This document shows positions 26,146-34,474 of a stretch of 41,473 nucleotides of DNA, one piece after another. Position 1 is the first letter of the stretch, and every line of letters begins with the position of its first letter. This DNA comes from CAZBYL01 sp964496275 (GTDB lineage Bacteria > Synergistota > Synergistia > Synergistales > Synergistaceae), in assembly GCA_964496275.1 (NCBI GenBank), contig CAZBYL010000018.1, forward strand, positions 1 through 41,473. The letters are read 5' to 3'. The notes beneath the pieces were generated by a model that did not search any database, was not told where the DNA came from, and saw only the letters and a program-made list of their open reading frames with translations. Both the position numbers and the translations under genes were made by a program.

Positions 26146-27339
26146 ATGGATTTCAACGCAATCAAAAAAGCAGCAGAAGGTTATGAAAAAAATATGACAA
26201 AGTTTCTCCGCGACCTCGTAGCAATTCCCGGTGAGAGCTGCGGCGAAGAGGGAGTCATCAAGCGTATCGAAAAAGAAATGAAAGACCTCGGTTTTGACAA
26301 AGTGGAAATAGACCCTATGGGAAACGTTTTGGGCTATATGGGCACAGGCAAGACCCTTATCGCATACGACGCCCACATCGACACAGTCGGACTCGGCGAA
26401 CTTTCAAACTGGAAGTTTGACCCGTATGAAGGCTATGAGAACGATACGGAAATAGGCGGACGCGGCACATCAGACCAGTTGGGCGGCATCGTCTCCGCAA
26501 CATACGGCGCGAAGATAATGAAAGACCTCGGACTCCTCTCAGACAAATACACTGTTCTTGTAACGGGAACTGTTCAGGAAGAGGACTGCGACGGACTTTG
26601 CTGGCAGTACATCGTCAACGAGGACAAGGTTCGCCCCGAGTTCGTAGTTATCACGGAACCGACAGACGGAAACATCTACCGCGGACAGCGCGGCCGCATG
26701 GAGATTCGCGTTGAAGTCAAGGGAATTTCCTGCCACGGTTCAGCTCCGGAGCGCGGAGACAACGCGATTTACAAGATGGCGGATATTGTGAAGGAAGTTC
26801 AGGCCCTCAATGACAAGCTTCACTACGACCCGTTCCTCGGCAAGGGAACCCTCGCCGTATCCCAGAGCTTCTACAACTCCCCCTCACGCTGCGCGGTTGC
26901 GGACATGGCCGCTATATCCATCGACCGCAGACTTACGGACGGCGAGACTTGGGAGATGGCTCTCGAAGAGATTCGCGCTCTGCCTTCCGTTCAGAAATAC
27001 GGCGCAGTCGTCAGCATGTACAAATATGACAGCCCGAGCTGGACAAACCTTGTCTACCCGACAGAGTGCTACTTCCCGACATGGGTCATCCCCGCAGAGC
27101 ACCCCGCAACACTCGCTATGGTGGAGTCCTTCAAGGGAATGTACGGCGAACCTGTTGTTGACAAGTGGACATTCTCCACAAACGGAGTCTCGATAATGGG
27201 CCGCTACGGTATCCCCTGCATCGGTTTCGGCCCCGGCAAAGAGGCTCAGGCTCACGCACCGAACGAAATCACATGGAAAGCCGACCTTGTTAAGTGCGCT
27301 GCGGTATACGCCGCTCTTCCGACAATTTACTGCAAATAA
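26146..27339 (+). CDS. ygeY: M20-family metallohydrolase YgeY
   Basis: 397-residue zinc-dependent amidohydrolase of the M20/ArgE/DapE group. Metal ligands are visible in family order: His and Asp in YDAHIDTVG, Asp in GTSDQLGG, the catalytic Glu pair QEEDCDG, ITEPTD, and the late His in AQAHAPNE. The dimerisation insert starts after GQRGRMEIRVEVKGISCHGSA. It lies between ygeX and ygeW exactly as in E. coli, so the substrate is probably a ureido or amide intermediate of purine breakdown (inference). The ribosome site GGGAGG precedes the ATG. Confidence 0.92.
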   Translation: MDFNAIKKAAEGYEKNMTKFLRDLVAIPGESCGEEGVIKRIEKEMKDLGFDKVEIDPMGNVLGYMGTGKTLIAYDAHIDTVGLGELSNWKFDPYEGYENDTEIGGRGTSDQLGGIVSATYGAKIMKDLGLLSDKYTVLVTGTVQEEDCDGLCWQYIVNEDKVRPEFVVITEPTDGNIYRGQRGRMEIRVEVKGISCHGSAPERGDNAIYKMADIVKEVQALNDKLHYDPFLGKGTLAVSQSFYNSPSRCAVADMAAISIDRRLTDGETWEMALEEIRALPSVQKYGAVVSMYKYDSPSWTNLVYPTECYFPTWVIPAEHPATLAMVESFKGMYGEPVVDKWTFSTNGVSIMGRYGIPCIGFGPGKEAQAHAPNEITWKADLVKCAAVYAALPTIYCK

Positions 27340-27382
27340 CCGCTGTTTCGCATACAAATAAAAAATTAGGAGGAATATTACA

Positions 27383-28576
27383 ATGGCATTGATGGAAAGC
27401 TTTATAGCAAAACTAAAGGGACTCGAGCACTCCGGCATGTACAACAACGACTTCTTCCTCACATGGGAGAAGACACGCGACGAACTGGACGCGGTATTCA
27501 CGGTTGCGGACGCTTTGCGCTGCCTTCGCGAGAACAACATTTCACCGAAGATTTTTGACAGCGGCCTTGGGATATCCCTCTTCCGCGACAATTCAACACG
27601 TACACGTTTCAGCTTCGCATCTGCCTGCAACCTCCTCGGCCTTGAGGTTCAGGACCTCGACGAAGGCAAATCTCAGGTCGCACACGGCGAAACCGTGCGT
27701 GAAACAGCCAACATGATCTCCTTCATGGCGGATGTTATCGGTATTCGCGACGACATGTATATCGGAAAAGGCAACACATACATGCACCAGGTTGTGGACG
27801 CGGTGAAAGAGGGACACCAGGACGGCATTCTCGAGCAGAGACCGACACTCGTAAACCTCCAGTGCGACATTGACCACCCAACCCAGGCTATGGCTGACAT
27901 GCTTCACATCATCCACGAGTTCGGCGGAGTGGAAAACCTCAAGGGCAAGAAGGTCGCGATGTCATGGGCATACTCACCCTCATACGGCAAGCCCCTCTCG
28001 GTTCCCCAGGGCGTCGTAGGACTTATGACACGCTTCGGCATGGACGTCTCCCTCGCTCACCCCGAAGGATACGAGATCATGTCCGATGTTGAAGAAGTCG
28101 CACGCAAAAACGCAGCGGAGACAGGCGGTTCCTTCACAAAGACAAACTCAATGGCAGAAGCTTTCAAAGACGCGGATATCGTCTATCCGAAGAGCTGGGC
28201 TCCCTTCAAGGCAATGGAGAAACGCACAAACCTCTACGGCGCTGGCGACTTTGACGGCATCAAAACACTTGAGAAGGAACTCCTCGCTCAGAACGCGGCT
28301 CACAAGGATTGGGAATGCACCGAAGAGATGATGAAGCTTACAAAGAACGGCAAGGCTCTCTACCTCCACTGCCTCCCCGCCGACATTACCGGCGTGAGCT
28401 GCAAAGAGGGAGAAGTGTGCGCCTCCGTGTTTGACAGATACCGCGTGCCTCTTTACAAAGAAGCCAGCTTCAAGCCGTACATCATCGCAGCAATGATTTT
28501 CCTCAGCAAAATAAGAGAGCCGGAAACAACACTCCGTATGCTCGAAGACTCAGCCATTGACCGCAAGGTCGACTAG
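27383..28576 (+). CDS. ygeW: Knotted carbamoyltransferase YgeW
   Basis: 397-residue member of the aspartate/ornithine carbamoyltransferase superfamily. Carbamoyl phosphate sites are FRDNSTRTRFSF (the STRT loop), HPTQAMADML, and LHCLPADITGVSC. Its length and divergent second domain, and its place beside ygeX and ygeY, mark YgeW rather than OTC or ATC. The physiological direction is probably phosphorolysis, giving carbamoyl phosphate for the downstream carbamate kinase. The ribosome site AGGAGG lies before the ATG. Confidence 0.92.
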   Translation: MALMESFIAKLKGLEHSGMYNNDFFLTWEKTRDELDAVFTVADALRCLRENNISPKIFDSGLGISLFRDNSTRTRFSFASACNLLGLEVQDLDEGKSQVAHGETVRETANMISFMADVIGIRDDMYIGKGNTYMHQVVDAVKEGHQDGILEQRPTLVNLQCDIDHPTQAMADMLHIIHEFGGVENLKGKKVAMSWAYSPSYGKPLSVPQGVVGLMTRFGMDVSLAHPEGYEIMSDVEEVARKNAAETGGSFTKTNSMAEAFKDADIVYPKSWAPFKAMEKRTNLYGAGDFDGIKTLEKELLAQNAAHKDWECTEEMMKLTKNGKALYLHCLPADITGVSCKEGEVCASVFDRYRVPLYKEASFKPYIIAAMIFLSKIREPETTLRMLEDSAIDRKVD

Positions 28577-28595
28577 TACCCGTTTGCAGTAACTC

Positions 28596-28625
28596 ATGCC
28601 CCTGTGCCGCAAGGTGCGGGGGCAT
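28596..28625 (+). other. Hairpin between ygeW and the permease gene
   Basis: ATGCCCC (28596-28602) pairs with GGGGCAT (28619-28625), and the inner GCC and GGT can close a GCAA tetraloop. No T run follows, so this is not a normal terminator. It may stabilise or mark a processing point in the long mRNA, or shield the GTG start of the permease. Confidence 0.4.
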
Positions 28626-28646
28626 CTACGAAGGGACGTGACATAA

Positions 28647-29966
28647 GTGGCAGAAAATAAGGTAGAGAGTTCTCTTTTTCAATTAGACGGTCCGATGCCC
28701 AGCTTCAAGGAAGCCTTTCCTCTTGCAATGCAGCATGTTGTGGCAATGGTTGTCGGATGTATCACCCCTGCAATACTGATAAGCGCCGTGACAAAGCAGA
28801 GCCCGGAAAACATGGTAATACTGATACAGGCATCGCTCGTTCTGGCTGCCGTCGCATCCATGCTTCAGGCATACCCCCTATTCGGCATAATAGGAGGAAA
28901 ACTTCCTGTAATCATGGGAGCAAGTTTTGCCTATGTCCCCGTACTTATGTCAATAGGCGGCAACTTCGGGCTTCCCGCCATATTCGGAGCTCAGATCGCG
29001 GGCGGACTCATAGCCGTTGTTGTAGGGCTCTTCATAAAACAGCTTCGGCCGTTCTTCCCTCCCATAGTTTCCGGAACTGTCGTCTTTACGATAGGTCTCT
29101 CCCTCTATCCGGTCGCGATACGCTACATGGGCGGGGGCGGCGGAGCTCAGACGTTCGGTTCAGCGCTCAACTGGGGAGTCGCTCTGTTTACGTTGGGGGC
29201 AACAACTTTCTTCACACACTACACAAAAGGATTCATGAAGCTTGCGTCCGTGCTCCTCGGACTGCTCGCGGGATACGCTTTGGCATGTGTGCTCGGAATG
29301 GTTTCATTTGCCAGAGTTTTTGAAACAGGTTGGGTTCAGATGCCAAAACCCTTCTATTTTCCGATAGAATTCCACGCAACCGCAGTCATGTCCATGGTCA
29401 TAATGTTCATTGTTAATTCCGTGCAGGCAATAGGCGACATATCAGCCACAACGGTAGGAGCTATGGACAGAGAGCCGACAGACAGAGAACTTTCCGGAGG
29501 AATAATCGGCAGTGGACTTGCCAGTGCGGTAGGAGCAATAATAGGCGGCATGCCGCTTGCAACCTACAGCCAGAATGTGGGTATCTTTGCTATAACGAAG
29601 GTCGTAAACAGGTACGTAGTCGCATTGGCGGCAATAGTGATATTCTTGGCCGGAATATTCCCCAAATTTTCCGCACTTCTCACAACGGTTCCTCAGCCGG
29701 TATTGGGCGGAGCAACGCTTACAGTCTTTGCTGCAATTACAATGACAGGAATGAAACTCATCGTTTCGGCAAACCTTACCGCGAGAAACAGCGCCGTTGT
29801 CGGAATATCAGTGGCTCTCGGAGTCGGGATATCACAGGTAGCCAACGTCCTTGCCGGCCCCGGAATGCCCCTTTGGCTGCACCAGATATTCGGAACATCC
29901 TCGGTAATAATCTCGACAATTATTGCAGTGTTCCTCAATATAATTATCCCCAAAGACAAAAACTAG
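28647..29966 (+). CDS. NCS2/NAT-family xanthine or uric acid permease
   Basis: 439 residues with about 12-14 membrane helices. The NAT signature Q-N-x-G-x4-T-K is present as SQNVGIFAITK, and the TM1 QH pair is in MQHVVAMVVG. TM8 carries GDISATTVGAMD, close to the purine-site motif of UraA/XanQ proteins. The operon context points to xanthine or urate as substrate. The start is GTG at 28647. It is homologous to PbuX, XanQ and YgfU, and I cannot choose among those from sequence alone. Confidence 0.9.
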   Translation: MAENKVESSLFQLDGPMPSFKEAFPLAMQHVVAMVVGCITPAILISAVTKQSPENMVILIQASLVLAAVASMLQAYPLFGIIGGKLPVIMGASFAYVPVLMSIGGNFGLPAIFGAQIAGGLIAVVVGLFIKQLRPFFPPIVSGTVVFTIGLSLYPVAIRYMGGGGGAQTFGSALNWGVALFTLGATTFFTHYTKGFMKLASVLLGLLAGYALACVLGMVSFARVFETGWVQMPKPFYFPIEFHATAVMSMVIMFIVNSVQAIGDISATTVGAMDREPTDRELSGGIIGSGLASAVGAIIGGMPLATYSQNVGIFAITKVVNRYVVALAAIVIFLAGIFPKFSALLTTVPQPVLGGATLTVFAAITMTGMKLIVSANLTARNSAVVGISVALGVGISQVANVLAGPGMPLWLHQIFGTSSVIISTIIAVFLNIIIPKDKN

Positions 29967-29987
29967 AGACGTACACAAATAATATAT

Positions 29988-30017
29988 GGACATCGGCCTC
30001 GCACGGGACAGATGTCC
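29988..30017 (+). other. Hairpin between the permease gene and ssnA
   Basis: GGACATC (29988-29994) pairs with GATGTCC (30011-30017) around a 16-nt loop, followed by TTTA. It is too weak for a confident terminator; it may be a partial terminator or an mRNA processing site reducing ssnA expression. Confidence 0.35.
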
Positions 30018-30043
30018 TTTAGTGTAACAGGAGGAGGATATAA

Positions 30044-31372
30044 ATGCTGCTTCTCGGAAACGGAATTCTCATAACAAAAGACAAAGAAAACCCATTCTTC
30101 GCGGACGGAGCCGTGGCAATGAACGGCGCGCTTATTGAAAAGGTCGGAACGACGAAAGAGCTTAAGGCAAAATATCCCGATGCGCAGTTTATAGATGCAA
30201 AGGGCGGAGTGATTCTGCCTGGGTTTATAAATTCGCACATGCACTTCTACAGCACATTCTCAAGAGGCATGACACCCCCAGGAGCGCCGTCGCAAAACTT
30301 CGACGAAGTTCTGGAACGGCTTTGGTGGAGATTGGACAAGGCTCTCACGCTCAAAGATACGTACTACAGCACAATGACAGCCTTGATAGATGCCATCAAA
30401 TGCGGCTGCACAACGATAATAGACCACCACGCAAGCCCATACGCCGTGACGGGCAGCCTCTTTGAAATAGCGAAAGCCACAAAAGAGGCAGGCATAAGGT
30501 CATCGCTCTGCTACGAAGTTTCCGACAGAGACGGAGAAAAAATAGCGGACGAAGGCATACGTGAGAACATTGATTTCATAAACTGGGCGGAAAAAGAAAA
30601 AGACCCCATGCTGTCCGGAAAATTCGGACTTCACGCCTCGTTTACGCTCTCCGACAAAACTCTCGGCAAATGCAGAGAAGCAATGGACGGCAAAGATGCG
30701 GGATATCACGTTCACGTTGCGGAAGGCCCAAACGATGAAAAAGACTCTGCTGCAAAATACGGCAAAAGCATTGTAAAAAGATTTGACGACTTTGGCATCA
30801 CAGGCAAAAATTCAATCTTTGTACACTGCATACACATAAACAGGGACGAAGTGGAAATCATCAAGGCGACAGACACAGCCGTAGTCCACAATCCGGAATC
30901 AAACATGGGCAACGCGGTTGGTGCGGCGGACGTAACAACAATGATAAAAGAGGGAGTCATGCTGGGACTCGGAACAGACGGATACATCTGCGACATGATT
31001 CAGTCATACAGACTCGGCAACGCTCTTTGCAAACACTCATGCAAACACCCCAATACAGGGTGGGGCGAACTTCCTCAAATGCTGTTTGAAAACAATAAAA
31101 CTATTGCGGAACGCTGTTTCCCTGTTAAACTTGGACGCATAGCGGAGGGGTGCGCGGCGGACGTAATCGTAATGGACTACATCGCACCGACTCTCCTCAA
31201 TGAAAATACCGTAAACGCCCACATGCTCTTCGGCTCATCAGGACGAAATGTTGTCACTACAATCGCAAACGGCAAAGTGCTGATGAAAGACAGGAAACTG
31301 ACGACGCTTGACAGAGAAGCCATCTTTGCCCGTGCGCGTGAGTGCGCTGCGGAAGTGTGGAAAAGGGTATAA
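30044..31372 (+). CDS. ssnA: SsnA aminohydrolase (amidohydrolase superfamily)
   Basis: 442-residue metal-dependent deaminase of the ATZ/TRZ, guanine-deaminase-like group. Metal ligands are the HMH of GFINSHMHFYSTF, the His in YHVHVAEG, the HCIHIN region, and the Asp of LGLGTDGYICDM. SsnA is a regular partner of YgfK and XdhD, and deamination of a purine or ring-opening of a reduced purine are both possible. The ribosome site GGAGGAGG precedes the ATG. Confidence 0.9.
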   Translation: MLLLGNGILITKDKENPFFADGAVAMNGALIEKVGTTKELKAKYPDAQFIDAKGGVILPGFINSHMHFYSTFSRGMTPPGAPSQNFDEVLERLWWRLDKALTLKDTYYSTMTALIDAIKCGCTTIIDHHASPYAVTGSLFEIAKATKEAGIRSSLCYEVSDRDGEKIADEGIRENIDFINWAEKEKDPMLSGKFGLHASFTLSDKTLGKCREAMDGKDAGYHVHVAEGPNDEKDSAAKYGKSIVKRFDDFGITGKNSIFVHCIHINRDEVEIIKATDTAVVHNPESNMGNAVGAADVTTMIKEGVMLGLGTDGYICDMIQSYRLGNALCKHSCKHPNTGWGELPQMLFENNKTIAERCFPVKLGRIAEGCAADVIVMDYIAPTLLNENTVNAHMLFGSSGRNVVTTIANGKVLMKDRKLTTLDREAIFARARECAAEVWKRV

Positions 31373-31396
31373 CGGGCAAAAGAAAGCCGTGATCTA

Positions 31397-32197
31397 ATGC
31401 TGAAAACAGGAGAGAGAAAACTGGCTGTGGTACGCGGCGGCGGTGACCTCGGCACCGGTGTTATATACAGACTGTGGAGGTCGCATTTCAAAGTCCTCGT
31501 GCTTGAGATAGAGCGCCCCATGGTGGTGCGTGTAAACGTATCGGCCGCAAATGCTGTTTTCTGCAAGGAAGCGGACATAGAGGGAATGCCGGTTCGCCGG
31601 ATAGATTCCATTTCCGAGTTCGACATGGCCTCCTATGACGTAGAAGTCCTTGTATCGCCGAACACAGAACCCATAAAAATTCTCAAACCCTACGTTGTTA
31701 TAGACGCAATTATGGCAAAAAGAAACACGGGAACGACAAAGAATATGGCTGACATCGTCATAGGCATAGGGCCCGGATTCACCGCACCGGACGATGTCCA
31801 CGCCGTTATAGAAACCAAACGCGGACACTACCTCGGACGGGCGATATATGACGGAAGCGCGATACCAAACACCGGAATACCGGGAATCGTCCGCGGATTT
31901 AGCATAGAGCGGCTCCTTCGCTCCCCGTGCGCCGGTTACGTCCGCCATTTACACAATATCGGAGACAGTGTATCAAAAGATGAAATCGTGGCTTTTGTGG
32001 GAGATACTCCGGTAAGAGCCGGAGTAGACGGCGTTCTGCGCGGGCTGATTCACCCAACCGTGCCGGTGGAAACAGGCATGAAAATAGGAGACGTGGACCC
32101 AAGCGGAGAGAGAGAACACTGCTTCACAATCACGGACAAGGCCCTGGCAATAGGCGGAGGGGTACTCGAAGCGATAGCCTGCCTTGGCACAAACTAA
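31397..32197 (+). CDS. yqeB: YqeB-family Se-dependent molybdenum hydroxylase maturation protein
   Basis: 266 residues. Residues about 8-110 form a Rossmann-like part (AVVRGGGDLGTGVIYRLWR, VLVSPNTEPIKILKPYVVIDA), then GIGPGFTAPDDVHAVIETKRGH, and a C-terminal half similar to a biotinyl/lipoyl-like strand pattern (SPCAGYVRHLHNIGDSVSKDEIVAFVG). This is the EF2563/YqeB family found with labile-selenium Mo hydroxylases. It probably helps to insert or protect the Se-Mo cofactor of XdhD. The partners yqeC and ygfJ are not in this window. Confidence 0.88.
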   Translation: MLKTGERKLAVVRGGGDLGTGVIYRLWRSHFKVLVLEIERPMVVRVNVSAANAVFCKEADIEGMPVRRIDSISEFDMASYDVEVLVSPNTEPIKILKPYVVIDAIMAKRNTGTTKNMADIVIGIGPGFTAPDDVHAVIETKRGHYLGRAIYDGSAIPNTGIPGIVRGFSIERLLRSPCAGYVRHLHNIGDSVSKDEIVAFVGDTPVRAGVDGVLRGLIHPTVPVETGMKIGDVDPSGEREHCFTITDKALAIGGGVLEAIACLGTN

Positions 32198-32221
32198 AAA
32201 TATGATAAAGGGGATAGAAAA

Positions 32222-33175
32222 ATGTCTAAAAAAGTAGTGGTGGCGCTGGGCGGCAACGCGCTTCAGGAATCGGGGCAACCGGCAACAGCGGAGGCGCAGC
32301 TCGAAGTCATCCGCAAAACATGCGAGCGCCTCGCGGATATAAAAGACAAAGGATATGAAATGGCGATAGTCCACGGCAACGGCCCCCAGGTAGGGAGAAT
32401 CCTTCTCGGACAGGAAATAGCCGCAAATATTGACGCCAAACTGCCTGCCATGCCCTTTGACGTATGCGGAGCGATGAGCCAGGGATACATCGGATACCAA
32501 ATACAGCAGTGCTTCCGCGATGCGCTCAGAAACAGAAACCGCAACGTGCCGGTGGTCACGCTCGTGACTCAGGTCGTCGTAGACCCTGACGACAAAGCAT
32601 TTTCCAACCCCACAAAGCCGATTGGCCCCTTCTACACGGAAGAAGAGGCAAAAAAAATATCGGAAGAAAAAGGTTACACAATGAAAGAAGATTCCGGCAG
32701 AGGGTGGCGCAGAGTAGTCCCCTCCCCCGCTCCCAAGAGAATAACTGAAATAGACTCTGTAAAACGTCTTTGGGACTCCACGATAGTTATAACGGCAGGC
32801 GGCGGCGGAATACCCGTAATAGAAAACATGGACGGCTCGCTTACTGGCGTAGCCGCAGTGATAGACAAGGATCTGGCGGCGGAGACTCTTGCGGAGGACA
32901 TGGAGACGGACGTTCTTCTCATACTTACCGAAGTCGAGAATGTCTGCGTGAACTTCGGCAAGCCGGATCAGAAAGCATTGAACCACATCACCGTAAAAGA
33001 AGCTATACAGTACATGGAAGAGGGGCAGTTCGCTCCCGGAAGCATGCTTCCCAAGGTCATGGCGGCGGTTAAATTCGCTCGCCGTTTCCCCGGAAAAAAG
33101 GCTATAATAACATCGTTATTCAAGGCTGCTGATGCTCTGGAGGGCAAAACGGGAACTGTCATCACTATGGCATAG
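32222..33175 (+). CDS. arcC: Carbamate kinase
   Basis: 317-residue amino-acid-kinase-fold enzyme making ATP and carbamate from carbamoyl phosphate and ADP. Motifs are VVALGGNALQESG, VHGNGPQVGRILLGQE, NPTKPIGPFYTEEEAK, RRVVPSPAPKRI, TAGGGGIPV, DKDLAAETLA, and GSMLPKVMAAVKF. In E. coli the equivalent in this locus is yqeA. With YgeW it would form the ATP-yielding end of the pathway. It is the last gene of the operon, followed by a terminator. Confidence 0.95.
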   Translation: MSKKVVVALGGNALQESGQPATAEAQLEVIRKTCERLADIKDKGYEMAIVHGNGPQVGRILLGQEIAANIDAKLPAMPFDVCGAMSQGYIGYQIQQCFRDALRNRNRNVPVVTLVTQVVVDPDDKAFSNPTKPIGPFYTEEEAKKISEEKGYTMKEDSGRGWRRVVPSPAPKRITEIDSVKRLWDSTIVITAGGGGIPVIENMDGSLTGVAAVIDKDLAAETLAEDMETDVLLILTEVENVCVNFGKPDQKALNHITVKEAIQYMEEGQFAPGSMLPKVMAAVKFARRFPGKKAIITSLFKAADALEGKTGTVITMA

Positions 33176-33187
33176 AACCGAACCGTC

Positions 33188-33223
33188 AGCGAACCGGGAT
33201 AACATATTCCGGTTCGCTTTTTT
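33188..33223 (+). terminator. Terminator of the purine operon
   Basis: AGCGAACCGG (33188-33197) pairs perfectly with CCGGTTCGCT (33209-33218) around an 11-nt loop, followed by six T. It separates the purine operon from the CobW-like gene. Confidence 0.9.
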
Positions 33224-33253
33224 ATGCGGCCGCAAATATGGAGGACAGTACAG

Positions 33254-34204
33254 ATGAAAACAATTGATCTCTGCATTATTTCAGGCTTCTTCGGCTCAGG
33301 AAAAACGACACTCCTTCAAAATATCCTAAACGAATGCTCCGGAGTAAAAGCGGGCGTGCTGGTAAACGAATTCGGTAAAGTGAGCATAGACGGAGCTCTT
33401 CTAAAGACAAAAGGCATGGATATGGTTGAACTGACAAACGGATCCATATTCTGCGCGTGCAAAAAGGGCGATTTTATACAAACACTGATAGATTTCTCGA
33501 AAAAAGACATCGATATCCTCTTTGTAGAAAACTCAGGGCTTGCCGACCCATCGGAGATGCCCTCCATACTCTCCCAGCTTGACGCTAAATTTGAGAGAAA
33601 ATACAAGTACAACGGCTCAACCTGCGTAATAGACTGCTCATCATTCCTCGTAATAGTCGAAACTCTTCTTGCCGCAGAAAACCAAACTGCGACTGCAAGC
33701 AGAATAATCCTCAATAAAACCGACCTTATTTCTCTGGACGATCTCCGTAAAGTATATGAAAAAGTTCGTTCCATAAATACCACGGCAGACATTTTTGAAA
33801 CAACCTACGGCAAGATACCGGCAGAGACCCTCATGCGGCATCAATCCGCGCCAATAGCCGAAAGGGAATGCAGCAACACGGTAGACAAACGCCCCGGCAG
33901 CCTTGTAATAACAGCAAAAGGCACGTTTGACCCTGAAAAGCTAAAAGAACTCGCGGCAAAAGCAGGGGAAATCTCATACAGAATAAAAGGTTTTGCACCT
34001 ACAGAATCGGGATGGGCACAAGTTGAATACTCAGGCATAACCGCAGAAGTATACCCAACCGAAAAAGATCCCGACGTTGACTGCCTCACTATCGTATTTA
34101 TAACAAAAAAAATGTTCGCATTAAAAACGATAAAAAGCCTGTGGGAAGAAATCATGGGAACACCCGCATGTTTCGACCTCCCGGCTCAACCGAAGGCAGA
34201 ATAA
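33254..34204 (+). CDS. CobW/COG0523 (G3E) family GTPase
   Basis: 316 residues. GTPase motifs are Walker A GFFGSGKTTLL (residues 11-21), VENSGLADP, and the NKxD box ILNKTDLIS. A C-terminal CobW-C-like domain starts around residue 215 (GSLVITAKGTFDPEKL). The usual CxCC metal site is replaced by S-I-F-C67-A-C69 (NGSIFCACKKGD), so the metal ligand set differs. Relatives are metallochaperones for Zn, Co or Fe, and the client here is unknown. The ATG at 33254 has GGAGG upstream. The gene lies just after the purine-operon terminator, so it may use read-through or an unseen promoter. Confidence 0.87.
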   Translation: MKTIDLCIISGFFGSGKTTLLQNILNECSGVKAGVLVNEFGKVSIDGALLKTKGMDMVELTNGSIFCACKKGDFIQTLIDFSKKDIDILFVENSGLADPSEMPSILSQLDAKFERKYKYNGSTCVIDCSSFLVIVETLLAAENQTATASRIILNKTDLISLDDLRKVYEKVRSINTTADIFETTYGKIPAETLMRHQSAPIAERECSNTVDKRPGSLVITAKGTFDPEKLKELAAKAGEISYRIKGFAPTESGWAQVEYSGITAEVYPTEKDPDVDCLTIVFITKKMFALKTIKSLWEEIMGTPACFDLPAQPKAE

Positions 34205-34237
34205 CGGAGAGAGGGCAAAATTTTCCGCTTTAACATC

Positions 34238-34257
34238 TACAAGTTTTATCACTTGTA
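34238..34257. promoter_or_regulatory. Perfect palindrome abutting the symporter promoter
   Basis: TACAAGT (34238-34244), a 6-nt spacer, and ACTTGTA (34251-34257) form a 20-bp palindrome ending one base before the -35. The geometry suits a dimeric repressor or activator. The E. coli TyrR box (TGTAAA-N6-TTTACA) has the same 7+6-like spacing but a different sequence, so no regulator is assigned. Confidence 0.55.
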
Positions 34258-34258
34258 C

Positions 34259-34287
34259 TTGACACTATACTAAAGTGCATGTATTAT
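34259..34287 (+). promoter_or_regulatory. Strong promoter of the symporter attenuator
   Basis: Consensus -35 TTGACA (34259-34264), 17-nt spacer, -10 TATTAT (34282-34287). Predicted start is near 34294, about 50 nt before the leader peptide ATG. Confidence 0.85.
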
Positions 34288-34342
34288 CTGCCAATCGACA
34301 CAAATACACATTGATGACCAATGCCAAGGGAGGCCGGCGAAT

Positions 34343-34441
34343 ATGAAAAAATCTAATATAGCTCTTCGTTCCTATTATTATGCTTATTCGTATCCTCGCT
34401 GCCATAGAGCCTCGGGGCATTTGGTGTTTTCTTTTGAATGA
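34343..34441 (+). CDS. Tyrosine-rich attenuator leader peptide (32 residues)
   Basis: ATG at 34343 with GGGAGG 9 nt upstream opens a 32-codon frame ending TGA at 34439-34441. Residues 11-17 read YYYAYSY: five Tyr codons (all TAT) in seven. There is no other recognisable domain. An intrinsic terminator starts 33 nt after the stop codon. This is the layout of ribosome-mediated attenuation, as in trp, his or leu leaders, with tyrosine as the sensed amino acid. When Tyr-tRNA is scarce the ribosome should stall at 34373-34393 and leave 34430-34448 (TCTTTTG and CGGTTTG) free to pair with the terminator's left arm. When it reaches the stop codon it would cover that stretch and the terminator forms. 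The pairing model is inference; the peptide, ribosome site and terminator are seen directly. Confidence 0.85.
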   Translation: MKKSNIALRSYYYAYSYPRCHRASGHLVFSFE

Positions 34442-34474
34442 CGGTTTGATGTGATTTAGCTCTGCCGGATTTTC

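Noticed and set aside
34238..34257. E. coli-type TyrR box
   Set aside because: The palindrome spacing is similar, but TACAAGT/ACTTGTA does not match TGTAAA/TTTACA.
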